This document shows, piece by piece, positions 33,851-42,700 of a stretch of DNA of 64,000 nucleotides. The notes beneath the pieces were generated by a model that saw nothing but the letters and a program-made list of their open reading frames with translations, ran no database searches and had not been told where the DNA came from. Position 1 is the first letter of the stretch, and every line of letters begins with the position of its first letter. The translations under genes and the position numbers were made by a program. Source of the stretch: Smittia aterrima (Eukaryota > Arthropoda > Insecta > Diptera > Chironomidae); NCBI GenBank assembly GCA_033063855.1, contig CP093829.1, forward strand, positions 17,205,537 through 17,269,536. Reading direction: 5' to 3'.

Positions 33851-34224
33851 ATGCGTGTCAAGATCGAAACAAATAGCCTGTGGTGGAGCCAAACGTTCCG
33901 AAATATTCCAAGAAACCAAATGTATGTTAAAACGAGTTATTTTCAATGTTTTTCATTAATTTTGTAACTAACTTTTAGGAAGGAAACTTGGGAAGCCAAG
34001 TTTGGATACTGCATGGATCTGTTTCCAACCATCGACTTCACTATAATTGAACAAAGAATGTACTTAAAGGCTCGCAACAAACAAGAATACCTGGAGTCGG
34101 TAGCTCGTTTCATCATCCGCGTTCGTAAGTTTTTATTTTGTTTTCTTGAGGAATAATCTAAACAAATTTATTTTCAGGGAATAATGAAATCACAAGCGAA
34201 AATATCTTAGATGATTACTATTGA
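33851..34224 (+). CDS. KIX-only MED15 paralogue (87 aa)
   Basis: Three exons (33851-33921, 33979-34124, 34178-34224) join in phase. The protein is diverged from, but clearly related to, the MED15 N-terminus downstream. WWSQTFRNIPRNQM aligns with WRSPSFRQ..INK at the end of exon 1, and both genes break the next codon in the same phase. LKARNKQEYLESVARFIIRVR aligns with SKARNKDEYLSFVARLIIHVR. The chain stops 15 residues later (ENILDDYY), so the Gln-rich linker and the conserved MED15 C-terminal domain are missing. In MED15 the KIX domain binds activators such as SREBP. A free KIX domain could compete for them; that is inference. Its 3' end converges with the H2A-like gene. It could also be a decaying copy, although splice sites and frame are intact. 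Confidence 0.65.
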
Positions 34225-34241
34225 TTATAAAGTTAAAATTG

Positions 34242-34247
34242 TTTATT
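34242..34247 (-). promoter_or_regulatory. Polyadenylation signal of the H2A-like gene
   Basis: TTTATT on the plus strand is AATAAA on the minus strand, about 53 nt after the stop codon. I found no inverted repeat resembling the histone 3' stem-loop between the stop and this site. Confidence 0.5.
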
Positions 34248-34299
34248 TTTAGTTAAGTTTAAAAATGTGATCAAATACCAAAACTTTTTTTAATACAAT

Positions 34300-34644
34300 T
34301 CATGTCCAATTATTTTCATTTCTTTTAATTAACAAATCAATTTGGATGTTGGGCAAGACTCCTCCTTCAGGAATTATAATTCGAGAAAGCAGATTATCCA
34401 GAGATTCGTCGTTACGAATTGCTAAAAGCAAGTGACGTGGTGTAATTTTATTCACATCGTTATCACAGGCAGCGTGATAAGACAATTCCAGGAGCTCCAT
34501 AGTCAAATATTCTAAGACAGCTGATAAAAAAATTGTTGCGCAAAATTTTAATCGTTTTGAAGATTTCTTTTGTTTCAACAACCGTTCAATTGAGGAAACT
34601 GAAAAGTGTAGTCCAGCTCGATCACTCCGAGATCTTCTCTTCAT
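34300..34644 (-). CDS. Divergent histone H2A-like variant
   Basis: A single exon of 114 residues from the only usable in-frame ATG. Nearly the whole chain aligns with the H2A histone fold: RAGLHFSVSSIERLLK (alpha-N/alpha-1), SAVLEYLTMELLELSYHA (alpha-2), ITPRHLLLAIRNDESLDNLL (alpha-3 and C helix) and GGVLPNIQIDLL (docking domain). ITPRHL is the H2A.Z-type wording. Three of the alpha-2 acidic-patch glutamates are kept, but the alpha-C DEE is DES. The L1 loop (SSKRLKFCATIFL) is heavily altered, and N- and C-tails are short, with no H2A.X-type SQ tail. A minus-strand AATAAA follows the stop at 34242 and no histone stem-loop is seen, so it is probably a replication-independent, polyadenylated variant. 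A broken second copy lies at 36904-37137. Confidence 0.75.
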   Translation of the reverse strand: MKRRSRSDRAGLHFSVSSIERLLKQKKSSKRLKFCATIFLSAVLEYLTMELLELSYHAACDNDVNKITPRHLLLAIRNDESLDNLLSRIIIPEGGVLPNIQIDLLIKRNENNWT

Positions 34645-34993
34645 CTCACTTTTAAACGAATTTTTTTTATTAAGACAGAAAATCAATTTCACAACTTTTG
34701 TAACAGTCTTGAAAAATATTTGGTCACGATTTGTGGCTTTTGAAAAAAATTGCTTCAAATTTTTAAGTAATTAAGTCAAGTGTATCAGGTAAATTCGAGA
34801 ACTCTGTTAGTTTCATAAGTGCAGAACCATTATTTCAAAGGAGAGGATAATTAAACGGATAATTCAAGTTTTAACGGCTTTTGGGCCTTAGACGTTTTCA
34901 TATCAGTCGCCGAAGCTTTTACAACAAAAAATAAAATAAATTCGGAAATACTTAAAATTCTACGTATTTACTCAACTTAAATAACTCTAAATC

Positions 34994-36977
34994 ATGGAGA
35001 AAGATGACGATTGGCGCAGTCCATCATTTCGTCAAATGATGATCAATAAAATGTAAGTAAATAAAGAAGATCTTTAAAAACTGTTGTTCACGTTTACCAT
35101 TTTTAGAAAACAAGCTATTGGCTCATCCACTGAGAACCCTGTCGACATGGAGAATCATGTTTTCTCCAAAGCTCGTACCAAGGACGAATATTTGAACCTT
35201 GTAACTCGTTCAGTTATTCACGTTCGCGGAATGAGTGAGTTCTGATGTTGTCACTTTAACTGATCTTTTAAAACAATAATTTCATTTTTCAGACGGCGCC
35301 AACAGTTCACAAGGAGCTCCTCAGCAACTAGGCATTCAAGATCCCATCAACGCTCTGCAGAATTTTGCATGTCAAGGCACAAGAAACGTTCAACCTCAGA
35401 TGGGACAACAACCAGCTCCACAAGGAATTATGGGAATTCAACAGCAACAGCAGCAAGTATGGTCCGGAATGATTTGCCCGCAAATTAATTCTCAAATGAT
35501 TGGAGCTCAAGGAGGAAACATCGCTCACCAACAACAATTGAATCAGCAAATGCAAATGAATCAAATACGCTCTGTAGGTCCTGTTAAAGTTGGGAATGTT
35601 GGCCCGATGAATCAAATGGTCCCCGATCAAATGATAAGAGGTCAAAATGTTCTTGGCAACGCCTATTGGCAACATGTTGGCAATCTACAGATGAATCCGA
35701 TGATGAATCAGAATCAGATGAACAATCAAAGAATGATGCAGGGTAACAGTCAGATGAATAACGCTGGAATGATGAATGTTCGTGGAATGGCTCCAAATCA
35801 AATGATGAATCCAATGAACAGCGGTCCCCAGCAGATGATGAACATGCAGCAGATGAACATGAGAAATCAAAATCAACCTCCAGCACCATTTGCTCAAGTT
35901 CGTCAAGTAGCGCCACCGGATTTCTTACGTCAGTCTCCTTCCCCAATGTCTGTTCCGTCTCCAATTGGACTCTCTCAATCGCAGCACATGGTCGCAAGCC
36001 CTGCAAGTCACATGGTTCCATCGCCTCAAGCTCCTTTGTCGAATCAGCCTCAACAGCGAATGGGACCGAATATGATGGCACCTTCTCCTGGTGGTAACAT
36101 GAATACTCCTGGTCAACCGCAATGCGATTATGCTCAGAGTCCAATGAATCCCCATGACGATCAAATCTACAGACAAAAGTATAAACAATTGACTAAATAC
36201 AAAGAACCGTTGAAGAAAGTCATCTCACGCGTCGGACTGGAAAACAACTCCAAAAAGCTCATGAAGTTGAAGAAATTGCTTGAGATTTTATCAATTCCTG
36301 AGGCAAGATTTCCTCTTGAGACGCTTATGAAGTGTGAGATCGTTTTGGTAAATCAGTTTGGTGTACTCAAAGATGCTGGCCCAACAAACGTGAACAATAA
36401 TCCATTGTACGATGCGATTTCAAATAATCTTCAGAATCCATTGGCAAATCATACAATTCAGAGAACTTTCAAACCTTCTCTTGAAGCTTGGTTTGGTCCT
36501 GATATCAAGAACTTGCCTCCTGCAAGGAAACGTCGTTTGTCTGAAGAGCAAGTGGTCCCGAACATCAACGAGATCCCACATATTTTACAAGGAGAGATCG
36601 CACGTCTCGACTCAAAGTTTAAAATCACTCTCGATCAGACGGCTCACACAACCGGAACCAAATCGCTCAAATTGATATGCTGCTTGGACGATAAATTCCT
36701 TCCATGTGTTCCGCCAATTCATATCACGATTCCTGAGGCTTATCCAATGACATCGCCGCAATGCAACATCGTCGAACATGACACACCGTTTCTGGTTTCG
36801 GTCGAGAAAGCGCTCAAAGCTCGTATTTCAAAGCTGCCAGAGCGCTTCTCGTTGACGCATGTTCTCGAAACGTGGACATTGGCCATCAGACAAGCTTGCA
36901 ACTTCTCCTTCGGGAATTGTAATTCGAGAAAGCAGATTCATCGTTACGATTTGCTAATAACAAATTACGAGGTGTAA
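34994..36977 (+). CDS. MED15: Mediator subunit 15, copy A, with a chimeric C-terminus
   Basis: Three exons (34994-35052, 35107-35234, 35293-36977) give 623 residues. Exons 1-2 encode the KIX domain (WRSPSFRQ, ENHVFSKARTKDEYLNL). Then comes a Gln/Met/Asn-rich linker and the conserved C-terminal domain (LFGPDIKN-type region, PPARKRRLSEEQ, IHITIPEAYP, TWTLAIRQACN). MED15 is in the Mediator tail and links activators to RNA polymerase II. Compared with copy B, the KIX region has several substitutions (VTRSVIHVRGM for VARLIIHVREM) and the linker several deletions, while the C-terminal half is almost identical. The last 24 residues after QACN are not MED15: they are read from the antisense strand of the neighbouring H2A-like pseudogene, reached across the duplication junction. 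The frame is intact, so it may be expressed. Confidence 0.85.
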
Positions 36978-37137
36978 TTTTATTCCCATCGTTAACAGAG
37001 ACAGCGTGATAAGACAATTCCAGGTGCTCCATAGTCAATAATTTTATTTATTTTGAAGATTTCTTTTTCAACAACCGTTCAATTAAGGAAATTGAAAAGT
37101 GCAGTACAAATCGATTAGTTAGAGATCTTTTCTTCAT
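36904..37137 (-). pseudogene. H2A-like pseudogene (second copy)
   Basis: A copy of the gene at 34300-34644 made by the tandem duplication. It keeps matches for HFS.S.IERLLK, MEHLELSYHA, NKITPRNLLLA and NRNDES. It is broken by a TAA right after the KSSK segment, by loss of about 14 codons covering the L1 loop and the start of helix 2, by another deletion before the end, and by loss of the docking-domain tail at the duplication junction. Similarity continues upstream of its former ATG. It overlaps the end of MED15 copy A on the opposite strand. Confidence 0.85.
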
Positions 37138-37459
37138 ATCAATTTTTAACGAAAACAAAACTTTATTAAGACAGAAAATTAATTTCAAAACTTTTGTAAC
37201 ATTCTTGAAAAATATTGGGGGCTTTCATGATTTGTGGCTTTTGAAAAAAACTTACTTTAGGTCAATTAAATTGAAAATAGCATTCAAATTATTAAACCAA
37301 CTTCTAAATGTATTAGGTAAATTCTCAGGAATAAAAGGAAATCAAAAGTCGAGAACTTTATTAGTTTCATAAGTTCAGAATCATCATTTCAAATGATTTA
37401 TTTCAGACGAGAAAAACATCTGAAATTTCATGTTTTAACGACTTTTGTTGAAAATTTTA

Positions 37460-37511
37460 GACGTTTTCAATAATACTTTCGACGTTTTCAATAATACTTT
37501 CGACGTTTTCA
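37460..37511 (+). repeat. Short tandem repeat, 21-nt unit, upstream of MED15 copy B
   Basis: GACGTTTTCAATAATACTTTC occurs twice in direct succession and a third, partial copy (GACGTTTTCA) follows. The matching promoter of copy A has only one GACGTTTTCA (near 34888), so the array arose after the block duplication or was lost from copy A. It lies about 110-160 nt before the copy B ATG. Confidence 0.8.
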
Positions 37512-37616
37512 TTTCAGTCGCCGAAGCTTTTCCAGCAAAAAATAAAATAAATTCGGAAATACTTAGAATTATAAGTATTTAATCATTTTAAATTATCTAC
37601 AATCAGTCTATCTACA

Positions 37617-39707
37617 ATGGAAGAAGATAACGCTTGGCGCAGTCCATCATTTCGTCAATCGGTGGTCAACAAAATGTTAGTATATCAAGAAAATCTTTAA
37701 AAGAAAAATTGTTTACGTTTTCAATTTTTTAGAAATGAAGCCATTAGCTCATCCGATTTGACGCCGAAGAAGAACACTGTCGACATGGAGAATCATGTTT
37801 TCTCCAAAGCTCGTAACAAGGACGAATATTTGAGCTTTGTAGCTCGTTTAATTATTCACGTTCGCGAAATGAGTGAGTTCTGATGTTGTTTGTCACTTCA
37901 ACTGAACTTTTAAAACAACAATTTCATTTTTTCAGATAACAAAAATAGAAACGCAGACGGCGCCAACAGTTCACAAGGAGCTCCTCAGCAAAATCAAGGC
38001 CCACAGCAACAAGGCATTCAAGATCCCATCAACGCTCTGCAGAACCTTGCAAGTCAAGGCACGAGAAACGTTCAACCTCAGATGATGGGACAACAGCCAG
38101 CTCCACAAGGAATGATGATGGGAAATCCTAACCAAGGAGTTATGGGAGTTCAACAGCAGCAGCAGCAAGTGAACATGCAGAATCAAGTTGGGCCTGGAAT
38201 GATTCGCCCGCAAATTAATCCTCAAATGGTTCAAGCTCAAGGAGGAAACATCGCTCAACAACAACAAATGAATCAGCAAATGCAAATGAATCAAATGGGC
38301 TCTGTAGGTCCTGTTAAAGTTGGGAATGTTGGCCCTAACGCTGGTCCGATGAATCCAATGAATCAAATGGTTCCGAATCAAATGATGGGAGGTCAAAATG
38401 TTCTTGGCAACGCTTTGAACCAACCTGTTGGAAGTCAACAGATGAATTCGATGATGAATCAGAATCAGATGAACAATCAAGGAATGATGCAGGGTAACAA
38501 TCAGATGAACAACGCTGGAATGATGAATGTTCGTGGAATGGCTCCAAATCAAATGATGAATCCAATGAACAGCGGTCCTCAGCAGATGATGAACATGCAG
38601 CAGATGAACATGAGAAATCAAAATCAACCTCCAGCACCATTTGCTCAAGTTCGTCAAGTAGCGCCACCGAATTTCTTACGTCAATCTCCTTCTCCAATGT
38701 CTGTTCCGTCTCCAATTGGACTCTCTCAATCGCAGCACATGGTCGCAAGCCCTGCAAGTCACATGGTTCCATCGCCTCAAGCTCCTTTGTCGAATCAGCC
38801 TCAACAACGAATGGGACCGAATATGATGGCACCTTCTCCTGGTGGTAACATGAATACTCCAGGTCAACCGCAATGCGATTATGCTCAGAGTCCAATGAAT
38901 CCCCATGACGATCAAATTTACAGGGAAAAGTATAACCAATTGACTAAATACAAAGAACCGTTGAAGAAAGTCATCTCACGCGTCGGACCGGAAAACAACT
39001 CCGAAAAGCTCATGAAGTTGAAGAAATTGCTTGAGATTTTATCAAATCCTGAGGCAAGAATTCCTCTTGAGACGCTTATCAAGTGTGAGATCGTTTTGGT
39101 AAATCAGTTTGGTGCACTCAAAGATGTTGGCCCAACAAACGTGAACAATAATCCATTGTACGATGCGATTTCAAATAATCTTCAGAATCCATTGGCAAAT
39201 CATACAATTCAGAGAACTTTCAAACCTTCTCTTGAAGCTTGGTTTGGTCCTGATATCAAGAACTTGCCTCCTGCAAGGAAACGTCGTTTGTCTGAAGAGC
39301 AAGTGGTCCCGAACATCAACGAGATCCCACATATTTTACAAGGAGAGATCGCACGTCTCGACTCAAAGTTTAAAATCACTCTCGATCAGACGGCTCACAC
39401 AACCGGAACCAAATCGCTCAAGTTGATATGCTGCTTGGACGATAAATTCCTTCCATGTGTTCCGCCAATTCATATCACGATTCCTGAGGCTTATCCAATG
39501 ACATCGCCGCAATGCAACATCGTCGAACATGACACACCGTTTCTGGTTTCGGTCGAGAAAGCGCTCAAAGCTCGTATTTCAAAGCTGCCAGAGCGCTTCT
39601 CGTTGACGCATGTTCTCGAAACGTGGACATTGGCCATCAGACAAGCTTGCAACTCTTCAGTTTCATACATCGAGCCTACGCAAACTTCAGTCTTGATGGC
39701 TGTTTAA
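37617..39707 (+). CDS. MED15: Mediator subunit 15, copy B (native form)
   Basis: Three exons (37617-37675, 37733-37872, 37936-39707) give 656 residues. The KIX domain (WRSPSFRQSVVNKI, MENHVFSKARNKDEYLSFVA, RLIIHVREM) comes first, then a long Gln/Met/Asn/Pro linker, then the conserved C-terminal domain ending TWTLAIRQACNSSVSYIEP... with a normal stop and an AATAAA near 39787. It acts in the Mediator tail as an activator-docking subunit. Relative to copy A it keeps an additional 21 nt at the start of exon 3 and several linker segments, and its C-terminus is not rearranged. I therefore take it as the ancestral, functional gene. From about codon 400 to the junction the two copies are nearly identical at the DNA level. 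Confidence 0.93.
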
Positions 39708-42700
39708 AGAAAAAAGTAAAAACTCGAAAATGAGCTTATTTTGTATTTAATCTAACTCGAAAATGTCTAATCCAAAACTTTAATGAAAAATAAAAATTAA
39801 TTTGAAAATCATTTTATGTTAGTTCTAGTAAATTCTAGTTTCCACAAACTTGTTATAAAATTTTCATGTAATCTTGTTCTCCAGCTTGAAGTTAATGTTT
39901 ACGCGGTTTTTAATGAATGCGAAGACGATGAAGGTGTGAACTGTATTTACATATAGGTCGTCACTGGTTTATTCCGGTATTGTGATTGTTGACTCTTCTG
40001 TCTTGGAAAAATCCTAACGTTCAACGCAAAAGCTTTTATTTTTATCGTCGTCTGTTTCGTAAACAAATTAAAGTTCGCTGATTCTTGTTTTTTGAATTCT
40101 ATTTTTGATTGCATTCCTTATATGTAAGCGATTGGCATTTTTGAAAGGCGAAAGGAGAAATCTCTAATCAATTCAGCTGCGTGGGTGAGTTCGACGAGGT
40201 CGTTCAAGATATCCTTGAACGACAAAAGAAGATCACACTCTCGAAACGTGTGAAAATCGTTAACATTTTGGTCACGAAACCGGAAGTACGAAACTGAAAA
40301 TAGAAAAGAAGGCAAATACCTCAAAAAAAAAAACGATTACTCATACGACATCACGAAGTTTGAATTAAAATTCAGAGATACTACACATTACGGGAAGGTC
40401 TTCGTGCGACCATCAACACAAAAAAAAATCACTGAACAAAGACTTAACTGATAAACAGATCGCGACACTCGTACAAACTGCTACGCCTTCGAGGAAGAAG
40501 CTTCACGAGCCTTGGCGACGCTCATTTCGAAACTGGAATTAATTTTGGATAGAAGAGGTTTTTTTTATCAAGCTCATAGGCGACGAGAATATGGAGCAAG
40601 GCTGGCAGATGGAATGAAATGATTTCAACGAGGTCTTTGATATGTGACGTCACAATGATCCCATCACAATCGAGTTTTTAATTCTCAATTTTTCTCCAGA
40701 TGTTGAAATTGGAACAGCGCACAATTTTTATGATTCAATCGAAGTCAGTGTGCGCTGTTGTGTTGTCCCAGATCTCCCTATCGTAAACTTAGACTTTACT
40801 GTAAACAAAAAATTCAGAACAACAATATTCGCCGCTTCGTGTCTCCGAGGGCAGATTTGTTGCACTACGTGAGCTCCTGCACAATTCGACGATTTTGTCA
40901 ATTGTGAGTCAACAACTTAAAGTTCGCTGATAAACTTTCTTTCGTTGATTGCGAAATGTTACATCAAATCTGGCTTTGCCTCCCCGACGGCGAATGTGTT
41001 TATTACCGAAAGTGAAGAAAGTTTCTCTGCTTGTTTGCGATATTTCATGAGTAATCAACAATGAATAAGCGAGCGGCCATAATTCACTAAGCTTAAGTCT
41101 CACAATTAATTTTCTTTCCGTGAAAAATCACTTGAAACTCAGCACGTGTCGACGAATTGATCGGATCAACTCTATCACGCTGAGGAAAAATGTTTGATCC
41201 TTCATCGAAATCTTGAAAAAACAAAATCGAAATTTATTGCGGAATTCGGACTTTCGCGAGGGCAAATCTTCATAATAAATTAAAGCCAACAACCTAAAAT
41301 AAAAAAAAAAAGTTTGCGCCAGAAAGCCGAGAATGTGAATTGAACTTTGAGTCGACAAATCTGCCTGTGGCCAAAGCAGAATAGAGAGAAGAGAGTGCAC
41401 GTGATAATCATGTGGACGTTCGTGAGGCCAATCGAACTAAATTGTCCGAAGTGTTTTATTTTTGTCAGAACGTTAAACGAGAAGATGAAAACCAGATTTA
41501 ACCGTCCAAATTCTCAACTCGGCTATTAATAAAGTCGTTGTCGTCTATTTCTGAATGGATTGATTGACCAGCTCGCCAGACGCCGCTCGATGACGATCAG
41601 GTTTCAATGAAAGAAGAATTATTTGCTGACTCCCGCGAGAAAAATGCTGGAAAATTCCATTCGTGGTCGGTACAATTGACCGCGTGACAACCTTGTTGAA
41701 ATCATCACTGAAAATGTTGCGACAAGTTTTTCGGGGACTTTTGATATACGAGTAGAAGAAGCCAAATTGAAGGAAGGTCTCATCTCACACACTCTCGCGA
41801 AACGTGCCTCTTCAAAGCCTCGAATCATCGAGAAGCTAGCTCAACGTTCGGGATATAAAAAAATGTTTTGATACTTTAAACGACGGCGTTCAATTCCAAT
41901 TTTGCTGCGGCGATGATGATGACAACATTCTAAATTACGAAATTTAGTTACGAAATGTGTCGCCAGATAAAACTGGATTTTCCAAAAATAAAACTGACCA
42001 AGGCGATAAACAATAATCGACGATTATCGAGGACCGTGTTCGTTTATCGATCATCACGATAAAGTCGAATTTCACAACAGAACACTTAGCGTTCCCGATT
42101 AGTCATGAAAAACCGATTTCAGATTCTTTTTCTTCTTATTTTGAGCGTTCGCTGCTGATAGTAAACAAACGGGTAGAAGAAGTGAATTCACACACGCGAA
42201 TTGAGACCATCGCGTCGTTGATAAAGCTAAGCAGAATCACGTTTTGAGGGAGTGCCTAGGCGAACTTTTGTTGTTGCTTTAGCTTTCATTTCCTCGACGC
42301 GCGATTGAGAATTGATACGGGGCCATCTCATCGTGACTTCATCACTTTTCGATATTTTTAGCTACAAGTTGACAAGGCGAGAGAGAGAAACTTAAATTCC
42401 GGTTCCACGCAAAAAAAAAGAAAAGAAACCGGATCAGTCTGCTTCGATGAGAAGGAGCAAACACAATCGTTTACATAAATTATTACAGAGTTTCTTAATT
42501 ATTGCCGCTTATCTCGATCATGAATACATTAAGTCCCATGTGACTTATGCAAAGAAGAAAACCGCGCCGGAGTTTCATTTGCTCTTACCTTCGATGGAAT
42601 TTGCGTCACAACTCTTCTTCCATCTGGAGAATGTGAGCGAAGAGATAGCGAAGAGCCACGAGCGCAGCACATGGCTTTGCTTAAGTGTTTGCTTCCTATT

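Larger units (their letters stand above)
34362..39655. repeat. Tandem duplication of an H2A-like + MED15 block (about 2.6-2.75 kb per unit)
   Basis: Unit 1 runs from about 34362 (inside the 3' end of the H2A-like gene) to about 36903 (inside the last codons shared by both MED15 genes). Unit 2 runs from about 36904 to 39655 and repeats the same order. The native left flank (H2A C-terminal codons) occurs only in unit 1, and the native right flank (end of MED15) only in unit 2. The sequence ...AGACAAGCTTGCAACTT, matching MED15, continues directly as CTCCTTCGGGAATTGTAATT, matching the H2A-like gene, at 36903/36904. That is the expected signature of one unequal exchange. Both genes, their shared promoter and their orientation are duplicated. 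Confidence 0.85.

Noticed and set aside
35584..36188. Long minus-strand frames opposite the MED15 linker (also 37971-38939)
   Set aside because: They are antisense shadows of the CAA/ATG-rich MED15 repeats, with His/Leu/Ser-rich translations and no independent signals.
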